Below, in pieces: positions 8,804 to 15,363 of a DNA stretch of 64,000 nt (position 1 is the stretch's first letter; the number at the start of each line of letters is the position of its first letter). The DNA is from Nonomuraea sp. SYSU D8015 (lineage in GTDB: Bacteria > Actinomycetota > Actinomycetes > Streptosporangiales > Streptosporangiaceae). The DNA lies in contig NZ_VJYI01000010.1 of NCBI RefSeq assembly GCF_008065375.1, positions 186,001-250,000 on the forward strand, in the 5' to 3' direction. Both the position numbers and the translations under genes were made by a program. Below the pieces are notes generated by a model, which made no database searches, was not told the origin of the DNA, and was given only the letters and a program-made list of their open reading frames with translations.

Positions 8804-9525
8804 GCGAGCACGTGGACCTGGTCGGCAGCGGGGCCGCCGGGTTCGATCTCACCGATCCGCTCGACTGCCACGTCTACCTCGTACGGGGCGAGCGGGCCTG
8901 CGCGCTGATCGACGCCGGGGCGGGGCGCGGGGCCGAGGCGATCCTGGCCAACGTGGGCGACGCGGTGCCGGAGTACCTGCTGCTCACCCACGGCCACGCC
9001 GACCACGCCGGCGGCGCCGCCGGGCTGGCGCGCCGGCTGCCGGGGCTGCGGGTGCTCGCCGGCCCGCCGGCGGACCGGTGGATCGCGGCCGGCGACGAGG
9101 CGATGATCAGCCTCGATCGGGCCAGGGCGGGCGGCACGTATCCCCGGGACTACGTGTTCCCCGCGTGCCCCCGGGCGGCGCCGATCGCCGACGGCACGCG
9201 CGTCGACCTGGGTGGCGGGGTGATGCTGCGCGCGATCGCGACGCCCGGCCACGCCGACGGCCACACCTGCTACCTGCTGGAGACCCCCGGGCACCGGGCG
9301 CTGTTCTCCGGCGACTGCGTCTTCACCGGCGGCCGGGTGTCGCTGCAGAACCTGCACGACTGCCGCGTCCCCGAGTACGCCGCCAGCCTGGCCCGCCTGG
9401 CGGAGCTGGACGTGGACGCCCTCTTCCCCGGGCACCACGAGATCTCGCTCAACCGGGCCCGCCGGCACCTGACCACCGCACGTGACCTCCTCGCCCGCGG
9501 GCTCCTCCCAGAAAGCACGACATGA
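8794..9525 (+). CDS. Metallo-beta-lactamase fold hydrolase
   Basis: A 243-residue cytoplasmic hydrolase of the MBL superfamily, glyoxalase II-like group. The metal motif is THGHADH (H66, H68, D70, H71), followed by a His in ATPGHADGH, an Asp in FSGDCVF and a His in FPGHHE, so both metal sites look complete. The start is GTG at 8794, supported by the aligned beginning of the fold; the ribosome site is weak. It sits between the M20 hydrolase and the PLP enzyme with a 4-bp overlap to the latter, so it belongs to the same pathway. A thioester, lactone or phosphoester substrate is possible; the substrate is unknown. Confidence 0.85.
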   Translation: MRLSEHVDLVGSGAAGFDLTDPLDCHVYLVRGERACALIDAGAGRGAEAILANVGDAVPEYLLLTHGHADHAGGAAGLARRLPGLRVLAGPPADRWIAAGDEAMISLDRARAGGTYPRDYVFPACPRAAPIADGTRVDLGGGVMLRAIATPGHADGHTCYLLETPGHRALFSGDCVFTGGRVSLQNLHDCRVPEYAASLARLAELDVDALFPGHHEISLNRARRHLTTARDLLARGLLPESTT

Positions 9526-10763
9526 CCTTCACCGTTCCGGCAGAGCACATCGACTGGCGTACGAAGGGGCTGTGGCGGCCCGGCCCCGCGATCTCCCTGG
9601 AGGAGTTCGCCGCGAGCCGCCCCAGCCTGTTCGGCGGGGCGTTCACCTGGCCCGTCATGGTCGCCGACCGGGCCGCGATCGCGCACAACATCGACACGAT
9701 GGCCCGCTTCTGCGCCCGGCACGGCCTGGAGTTCGCCCCGCACGGCAAGACCACCATGGCGCCGTCGCTCTTCGCCGCCCAGCTGCGCGCGGGAGCCACG
9801 GCGATCACCGTGGCCACGGCCAACCAGGCGCTCGCATGCCGCGCCATGGGGGTGCCGAGCGTCCTGCTGGCCAACGAGCTGCTCGACCCGGGGCCGCTGC
9901 GCTGGGCGGCCGAGCAGGTGGAGCAGGGCTTCGGGTTCCTGTGCTTCGCCGACTCGGTGGCCGGGGTGCGGGCGATGGACGACGCGGTCAGGTCCGTGCG
10001 AGGCGAGCGGCCCCTGCGGGTGCTCGCCGAGCTGGGCCACCCCGGCGGCCGCACCGGCTGCCGGAGCGTCGCCGAGCTGACCGAGGTCGCGCGGGCGGCG
10101 GCGAAGGCCTCCCGGCTCGAGCTGGCCGGCGTGGCCGCGTACGAGGGCGGGCTGCCCGACGTGGAGGCGGCCGGGCGGTACCTGGACGGCGTGCGGGCCG
10201 CCGTCCATGAGCTGGCGGCGCAGGGCCTGCTGGGCGAGGAGGTGATCGTCACCGCGGGCGGCAGCAAGTACTTCGACGCCGTCGCCGACCGGCTGTCCGG
10301 CGCGTGGCTGCCCGGACACCGGCTGCGAACGATCCTCCGCAGCGGCGCGTACGTCTCGCACGACGACGGCATCTATCGCGGGTGGACGCCGTTCGTGCGC
10401 ATCCCCGAAGAGGGCTCGCTGGAGGCGGCGCTGGAGGTGTGGGCGCAGGTCATCTCGGCGCCGGAGCCGGGGCTGGCCATCGTCGGCCTGGGCAAGCGCG
10501 AGGTGTCCCACGACGAGGGCCTGCCGGTGCCACGCCGGGTCCGCGCCCTCGACGGCACGCCGCGTTCCCCGGCCGGCCTGCGCGTCAGGTCGGTCAACGA
10601 CCACCATGCGTACGTCGAGGTGGACGCGGGGGCCGAGGTCGCGCCCGGCGAGCTGATCTGCTTCGGCATCTCGCACCCGTGCACCGCCTTCGACAAGTGG
10701 CAGGTGATCCCGGTGGTCACGGACGACTACACCGTCGTGGACCTGATCCGTACATATTTCTGA
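9522..10763 (+). CDS. PLP-dependent D-threonine aldolase/D-serine dehydratase-like enzyme
   Basis: A 413-residue fold-type III PLP enzyme. The alanine racemase-like barrel carries the PLP lysine at K76 in APHGKTTMAP. The C-terminal DSD1-like domain has the paired zinc ligands expected of this family: a His in NDHHAYVEV and a Cys in ISHPCTAFDKW. Related proteins are D-serine dehydratases, D-threonine aldolases and so-called amino acid deaminases, all acting on D- or beta-hydroxy amino acids. ATG overlaps the MBL stop (ATGA). As the last enzyme of the operon it is the strongest hint that the imported and deacylated compound is a D-amino acid or beta-hydroxy amino acid derivative; the exact reaction is inference. 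Confidence 0.86.
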   Translation: MTFTVPAEHIDWRTKGLWRPGPAISLEEFAASRPSLFGGAFTWPVMVADRAAIAHNIDTMARFCARHGLEFAPHGKTTMAPSLFAAQLRAGATAITVATANQALACRAMGVPSVLLANELLDPGPLRWAAEQVEQGFGFLCFADSVAGVRAMDDAVRSVRGERPLRVLAELGHPGGRTGCRSVAELTEVARAAAKASRLELAGVAAYEGGLPDVEAAGRYLDGVRAAVHELAAQGLLGEEVIVTAGGSKYFDAVADRLSGAWLPGHRLRTILRSGAYVSHDDGIYRGWTPFVRIPEEGSLEAALEVWAQVISAPEPGLAIVGLGKREVSHDEGLPVPRRVRALDGTPRSPAGLRVRSVNDHHAYVEVDAGAEVAPGELICFGISHPCTAFDKWQVIPVVTDDYTVVDLIRTYF

Positions 10764-10776
10764 GTAGTTTGTTCGC

Positions 10777-11385
10777 ATGGCCAACAGCAGACCCGCCTTC
10801 CCCATCGAGAAGACGATCGGCGCCGCGGACTGGGACACCCTGGAGATCTCGGGCGAGAGCTACCGGCGCGTCCTGTTCCAGGATGTGGACATGACCGAGC
10901 TGATCGACCGGGGCTCCACGTTCGAGGAGTGCACGTTCGGCAACGTGCGGTTCAACGTGTCCGAGCACGACGACGCGCAGTTCCTCAACTGCCTGTTCAT
11001 CCGCTGCTCGCTCTTCGACGCGACCTTCAGGGGCTGCAAGCTGACCGGCAGCGTGTTCGACGGCTGCACGTACGGGCTGCTCAAGGTGGAGGGCGGCGAC
11101 TGGTCGTACGTGGCCATGGCCGGCGCGGACCTGCGCGGCAGCACCGTCGACGGCGTCCGGCTGCGGGAGGCCGACCTCAACGGGGTCCGCCTCGAGGGTG
11201 CGACGCTGCGGCGGTCGGACCTGTCGGGGGCGTGGCTGCGCGGGGCCGACCTCACCAAGTGCGACCTGCGCGGCAGCGACCTGAGCACGCTGGACCCGCA
11301 CGAGGTCACGCTCAAGGACGCGATCATCGACCCGTTCCAGGCGACGGTCGTGGCCGGCGCGCTCGGCCTGGTCGTCCGCGAATAG
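10777..11385 (+). CDS. Pentapeptide repeat protein
   Basis: A 202-residue cytoplasmic protein. From about residue 35 to 180 it shows A(D/N)LxX-type five-residue repeats (ADLRG, VRLRE, ADLNG, VRLEG, ATLRR, SDLSG, AWLRG, ADLTK, CDLRG), with a Phe/Cys-rich first half (STFEECTF, NVRF, LFIRCSLFDATF). Such proteins form a right-handed quadrilateral beta-helix; some (Qnr, MfpA) mimic DNA and protect gyrase, but most have no known function. It starts 13 bp after the previous gene and could be cotranscribed, although a metabolic link is not evident. No fluoroquinolone-type role can be claimed from sequence. Confidence 0.85.
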   Translation: MANSRPAFPIEKTIGAADWDTLEISGESYRRVLFQDVDMTELIDRGSTFEECTFGNVRFNVSEHDDAQFLNCLFIRCSLFDATFRGCKLTGSVFDGCTYGLLKVEGGDWSYVAMAGADLRGSTVDGVRLREADLNGVRLEGATLRRSDLSGAWLRGADLTKCDLRGSDLSTLDPHEVTLKDAIIDPFQATVVAGALGLVVRE

Positions 11386-11412
11386 CCACTCGGCCTGGTC
11401 GTCCGCGAATAG
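11362..11412. repeat. 24-bp tandem duplication including the stop codon
   Basis: The last 24 bases of the pentapeptide gene, stop codon included, are repeated exactly at 11389-11412 with a 27-bp period. The second copy is non-coding, lies between two convergent stop codons and ends one base before the end of the XRE gene. It looks like a recent slippage event that did not alter either protein. Confidence 0.95.
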
Positions 11413-12270
11413 CTACGCCGTCACCGCCCGCAGGGCGCCGGGGTGGCGGCCGGTGAGGCGGTCGAGTGCGGCCGACGTGGCGGCGTCGGCCGGCAGGTAG
11501 ACGAGCATCCGCTCCTCGCAGCCCTCGAGGACGAGCACCTCGCGGGCCAGCCGGAGCTCGCCGGCCTCCGGGTGCGCCAGCCGCTCCACGGGGGCCGTCC
11601 GCGGCGGCACGGGCGGGCCGGACAGCCGCCCGGTGAAGGCGTCGCCCGCCGCGAACTCCAGCTCCGCGGCGAGCTCGGCGGCGTAGTCGTCGCCGTTGGT
11701 CAGCTCAAGCCGCAGCGCGGCGGCGTGCTCGTCGGCGACCCGATCCCAGTCCGGGTAGGCGATCCTGGACCGGACGTCGGTGAAGACGTACTTGATCGTG
11801 TTGGGCGGGTCCTCGTCCAGCAGGCCGACGGGGCCGTAGAGACGCTCGTAGCCGGTGGTGTGGGCGATCACTTCGCTCAGCCGGTTGAACACGGCGGCGG
11901 GCGCCGGCTCCAACCGGTCGAGCACCGCGCGCACGGTGGCCCGCACGGTGCGGGCGGGCCCCTCGTCGGCCGCGGGGCACAGCGAGACGGCGCCGCTGGT
12001 GACCTTGGCGAGATGGCGGAGGTGGAAGCGCTCCTCGGGCGTCATGCGGAGGGCGTCGGCGAGCGCGCCGAGCACCTGCATGGACGGGTTGCGATCGCGC
12101 CCCTGCTCCAGCCTGGTCAGGTATTCGACGCTCAGCCCGGCCACCGTGGCCAGCTCCGACCGGCGCAGCCCCGGCGTGCGCCGGCGGGCGCCGCCGGGCA
12201 GCCCGAGGTCGGCGGGCTTGACCGCCTCGCGGCGAGCGCGCAGGAACGCCCCCAGCTCGTTGTCGCTCAC
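11413..12270 (-). CDS. XRE family regulator with MmyB-type ligand domain
   Basis: A 285-residue transcription regulator. The N-terminal helix-turn-helix (about residues 25-75) includes RRSELATVAGLSVEYLTRLEQGRDRNPS, typical of this actinobacterial family. The C-terminal MmyB-like PAS-type domain (FNRLSEVIAHTTGYERLYG; DVRSRIAYPDWDRVADEH) is thought to bind a lipid-like ligand. The GTG start follows GGAGGAGG. It is divergent from an FMN reductase gene, and in this family the regulator typically controls such a neighbouring oxidoreductase. A matched pair of 12-bp inverted repeats brackets the shared promoter region. Confidence 0.88.
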   Translation of the reverse strand: MSDNELGAFLRARREAVKPADLGLPGGARRRTPGLRRSELATVAGLSVEYLTRLEQGRDRNPSMQVLGALADALRMTPEERFHLRHLAKVTSGAVSLCPAADEGPARTVRATVRAVLDRLEPAPAAVFNRLSEVIAHTTGYERLYGPVGLLDEDPPNTIKYVFTDVRSRIAYPDWDRVADEHAAALRLELTNGDDYAAELAAELEFAAGDAFTGRLSGPPVPPRTAPVERLAHPEAGELRLAREVLVLEGCEERMLVYLPADAATSAALDRLTGRHPGALRAVTA

Positions 12271-12296
12271 CGGGCCTCCTCCGTCGGCCCGGTGAG

Positions 12297-12434
12297 CAGG
12301 CTGCTGCGTCTAATGGCTCGCTCCCTCCGGTCGCTCACGTCCCGAGTTTACGGCGGGCCGCCCGGCCCTATCGTGGCCCTGCCGGGGCCAGTCTCGGCCC
12401 GGTCTCCCTCGGCTCCGCGAACCGCAGCAGCCTG
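12297..12434. promoter_or_regulatory. Divergent promoter bracketed by a 12-bp inverted repeat
   Basis: CAGGCTGCTGCG at 12297-12308 and its exact reverse complement CGCAGCAGCCTG at 12423-12434 face each other across the divergent region. One lies 26 bp before the XRE start, the other 6 bp before the FMN reductase start, so each falls in the leader of one gene. They are candidate operators for the XRE protein, allowing it to control itself and the reductase. Confidence 0.5.
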
Positions 12435-12440
12435 GACGCC

Positions 12441-13034
12441 ATGACGAACATGAAACTCTCGGTGATCACCGGCAGTGTCCGCGAGGGCCGGTTCGGCCCC
12501 ACGGTCACGCGATGGTTCACCGGACAGGCGAACCTGCACGGACTCTTCGAGGTGGACGTGATCGATCTGGCGGAGACGCCGCTGCCGATCACGCTGCCTC
12601 CCACGTTCGAGGCGCTGGCCGACGTTGACCGCCGGCCCGAGGACCACAGGCGGCTGGCCACGCGGCTGGCCGAGGCGGACGCGTACGTGGTGGTGACGCC
12701 CGAGTACAACCACAGCTTCCCCGCCTCGCTCAAGAACGTCATCGACTGGCACCCCGTCCAGTGGCAGGCCAAGCCGGTGGCGCTGGTGTCGTACGGCGGC
12801 TACGGCGGCGGCCTGCGCGCGGCCGAGCACCTGCGGCAGGTCTTCGCCGAGCTGCACGCCGTCACCATCCGCAACTGGATCAGCCTCGACCAGCACTGGA
12901 CCCGGTTCGACGCCGACGGCCGGCTGGTGGATCCTGAAGGACCGGAGGGGGCGGCCAAGGCCATGCTCGATCAACTCGGCTGGTGGAGCCGGGTGCTGCG
13001 CGACGCCCGCCTCGCCACGCCGTACCAGGCCTGA
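12441..13034 (+). CDS. NADPH-dependent FMN reductase family protein
   Basis: A 197-residue flavodoxin-fold oxidoreductase. The N-terminal phosphate-binding loop ITGSVREGRFGP and the flavin contact TPEYNHSFPASLKNVIDW are the classic family motifs, and SYGGYGGG is also conserved. It transfers electrons from NAD(P)H to FMN, quinones or similar acceptors in the cytoplasm. ATG at 12441 is followed by a second ATG at 12450 that could serve instead; neither has a strong ribosome site. It is divergent from the XRE regulator and 33 bp before an aldo/keto reductase, so a small redox/detoxification operon is likely. Confidence 0.88.
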   Translation: MTNMKLSVITGSVREGRFGPTVTRWFTGQANLHGLFEVDVIDLAETPLPITLPPTFEALADVDRRPEDHRRLATRLAEADAYVVVTPEYNHSFPASLKNVIDWHPVQWQAKPVALVSYGGYGGGLRAAEHLRQVFAELHAVTIRNWISLDQHWTRFDADGRLVDPEGPEGAAKAMLDQLGWWSRVLRDARLATPYQA

Positions 13035-13067
13035 ACTCTGCTGCCTGAATTCTGCTGAAGGAGACGA

Positions 13068-14057
13068 ATGATGCGTTACCGCCTGCTCGGTCGTACCGGG
13101 CTGCGGGTGTCGGAGCTGTTCCTGGGCGCGATGACGTACTGGTCGCTGACGCCGGAGGTGCGGCGGATCTTCGACGTGTACGCCGACGCGGGCGGCAACG
13201 TCGTGGACACGGCCTCGATGTACGGCGAGAGCGAGAGCGTGGTCGGCGAGCTGCTGGAGGGCCGCCGGGATCGTTTCGTGCTGGCCACCAAGTACACCGG
13301 GACCCGGGACCGCACCGACCTCAACGCGGGCGGCAACCACCGCAAGAACCTGGTGAAGTCGCTGGAGCAGAGCCTGCGGCGGCTGCGAACCGACTACATC
13401 GACCTGTTCTGGGTGCACGTGTGGGACCGGCACACGCCGATCGAGGAGACGATGCGGGCGCTGGATGACGTGGTCCGGTCCGGGAAGGTGCTCTACGTCG
13501 GCATGTCGGACGCCCCGGCGTGGCTGGTCAGCCGGGCCAACACGCTGGCCGAGGAGCGCGGGTGGACGCCGTTCGCGGGGCTGCAGGTGCCCTACAGCCT
13601 CCTTCGGCGGGACGTGGAGCGGGAGCTGCTGCCGATGGCCGAGGCGCTCGGGGTGAGCGTGGCGGCGTGGGGGACGCTGGAGCGCGGCATCCTGTCCGGC
13701 CGCTACAACCAGCCGGGGGCGGCGGCCTCCCGGGTGTCGCCCGACTCGCTCACCGAGCGGGAGCTGACCATGGGGCGGGCGGTGGCGGAGGTCGCCGGCG
13801 AGCTGGGGGTCACGGCGTCGCAGGTGGCGCTGGCGTGGATGATGCGGCGGGGCGTGCACCCGATCGTCGGGGCGAGCAGCGTCGAGCAGCTCAAGGACAA
13901 CCTGGGGGCGTCCGGGGTGACGTTGCCGGAGGAGGCGGTGCGGCGGCTGGAGTCGGCGGTGGAGTTCCAGCTCGGCTTCCCGCGCGACTTCATCGAGGAG
14001 GTCGACCGCAGCCCGGACATCTACGGCGACGCCATCCACCTCCTCGACGGCCGCTGA
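13068..14057 (+). CDS. Aldo/keto reductase
   Basis: A 329-residue NADPH-dependent TIM-barrel oxidoreductase of the AKR superfamily (AKR11/YajO-like). The catalytic set is visible: D in NVVDTASMYG, Y of the same motif, K in LATKYTG and H in FWVHVWD. The C-terminal cofactor segment reads PIVGASSVEQLKDNL. ATG at 13068 (or the adjacent 13071) follows AAGGAGA. It follows the FMN reductase on the same strand and is probably regulated with it. Substrate unknown; small aldehydes or keto-sugars are usual for the family. Confidence 0.9.
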   Translation: MMRYRLLGRTGLRVSELFLGAMTYWSLTPEVRRIFDVYADAGGNVVDTASMYGESESVVGELLEGRRDRFVLATKYTGTRDRTDLNAGGNHRKNLVKSLEQSLRRLRTDYIDLFWVHVWDRHTPIEETMRALDDVVRSGKVLYVGMSDAPAWLVSRANTLAEERGWTPFAGLQVPYSLLRRDVERELLPMAEALGVSVAAWGTLERGILSGRYNQPGAAASRVSPDSLTERELTMGRAVAEVAGELGVTASQVALAWMMRRGVHPIVGASSVEQLKDNLGASGVTLPEEAVRRLESAVEFQLGFPRDFIEEVDRSPDIYGDAIHLLDGR

Positions 14058-14081
14058 TCCGAAGAGCCGGATCTCCGTGAG

Positions 14082-15290
14082 CTACGCGGAGACCTGGGCG
14101 AGAGCCGCGGGGATCCTGGACAGCACCGGCCACGGATACATGCCGTAGTTGTAGAAGTCGACCGCCCGCGCGCCGAGGAACGCGCAGACGGCCACCTTCT
14201 CCGCCAGGTTCGCCGCGTCGGCGGTGTCCGGGTGCCCCGGCCGCAGCACCACGCGCACGGGGCACCGTCCGGCCGCCTCGACGACCGAGGCGACGTCGGC
14301 GCGCAGGCGGTCCACGTCCCGCACGTACCCGAGGCACGCGTAGCCGTCGACGAGCGCCGCCAGGGCCGCGACGTCCACACCGGTCCGCCAGCCCTGCTCG
14401 GCCGCGACCGGCCCCTCCGGGGTGCCGCTGCCGTAGCCGAGCAGCGCGCCGGTCAGGTCGAGATAGATCAGCCGCCCGCCGTCCGCGTGCACCGCGCGGG
14501 CGACCCGGCGGGTGAGCTCGGTGACCACGCCCTGGCGGGCGGCGAGGAACTCGGCGAGGTCCTCGCCCACGGCCGCGCACAGCGCGGCCGGATCGTCCGG
14601 CGTGCCGGGCGCCTCGCCGGTAAGCGCGCGGCCGAGATGGGCGGCGACGGCGGCCCGCAGCCGCTCGACGTCCACGCCCGCCCTCGCGGCGGCCCGGCCG
14701 CAGTGCTGGCAGAAGCAGAGCCCGAGCAGCACCCGCTCGCCCGGCCCCAGCGGGACGAAGCTGCGCTCGTGGTGGTGGCCGTGGTCGAACGTGCCGTACG
14801 CGAGCGACTCGGCGACCACCGGACCCGCCGCCGCCGCGGTGCGCGCGAGCGCCACCGCGTAGTCCGCGACGTCCGGATGGGCCGGGCAGAGGTCGGCGAG
14901 CAGCCGGTCGCCGAAGCAGGTCTCGGCGCAGACGTCCGGGTGCGCGGCGCCCAGCGTCGTGTTGTGCAGGAACACCGTCCACGCCAGGACGCCGCCGGGC
15001 GCCGCCCGCTCGGCCAGCCGTTCCACGGCGGCGACCTCCGCCTCCTCCTGCACCGGCGGGCGCAGCCGCACCCCCGCCCAGACCTCGGGCGGCAGCGGCA
15101 GGAACACGCCGTCGCGCCGGTGCACCACCCTCCCGGCCGCTCCGTGCGGCATCACGTCCCGCGCCTGGTGGTAGGCCACGGCGACGGTCACGGCGCCGGC
15201 GCCGTACCCGCGCACGCGGGCCAGGACCTCGTCCACGCCCTCGGCGACGAGGTCGGACGGGAAGACGAACAAGCTGGAACCGTCGAGCAT
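14082..15290 (-). CDS. Conserved hypothetical, TIM-barrel glycosidase-like
   Basis: A 402-residue protein that I do not assign to a characterised family. It has no signal peptide. Features: an N-terminal segment rich in aromatic and Asp residues (SSLFVFPSDL), FLHNTTLGAAHPDVCAET, a Cys motif CFGDRLLADLCPAHPDV, a His-rich stretch FDHGHHHERSF and a CFCQHCG knuckle in the middle, then a barrel-like second half (LIYLDLTGALLGYGSG; RVVLRPGHPDT; ALAQ-type C-terminus). The pattern of paired Cys and the alternating strand-helix character suggest a glycoside-hydrolase-like barrel with a possible zinc knuckle. It converges on the aldo/keto reductase and is codirectional with phosphoketolase. Function unknown. 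Confidence 0.6.
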   Translation of the reverse strand: MLDGSSLFVFPSDLVAEGVDEVLARVRGYGAGAVTVAVAYHQARDVMPHGAAGRVVHRRDGVFLPLPPEVWAGVRLRPPVQEEAEVAAVERLAERAAPGGVLAWTVFLHNTTLGAAHPDVCAETCFGDRLLADLCPAHPDVADYAVALARTAAAAGPVVAESLAYGTFDHGHHHERSFVPLGPGERVLLGLCFCQHCGRAAARAGVDVERLRAAVAAHLGRALTGEAPGTPDDPAALCAAVGEDLAEFLAARQGVVTELTRRVARAVHADGGRLIYLDLTGALLGYGSGTPEGPVAAEQGWRTGVDVAALAALVDGYACLGYVRDVDRLRADVASVVEAAGRCPVRVVLRPGHPDTADAANLAEKVAVCAFLGARAVDFYNYGMYPWPVLSRIPAALAQVSA

Positions 15291-15363
15291 GGATAGATGG
15301 TGGCACGCGCCCCGCGACCGCCACCGGGCGGGATCGCGCCGCCGGGCCCGCTCGTCCCCGTGG

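Noticed and set aside
10777..11385. Qnr/MfpA-type quinolone resistance gene
   Set aside because: Pentapeptide repeats alone do not define gyrase protection; no specific match beyond the repeats.
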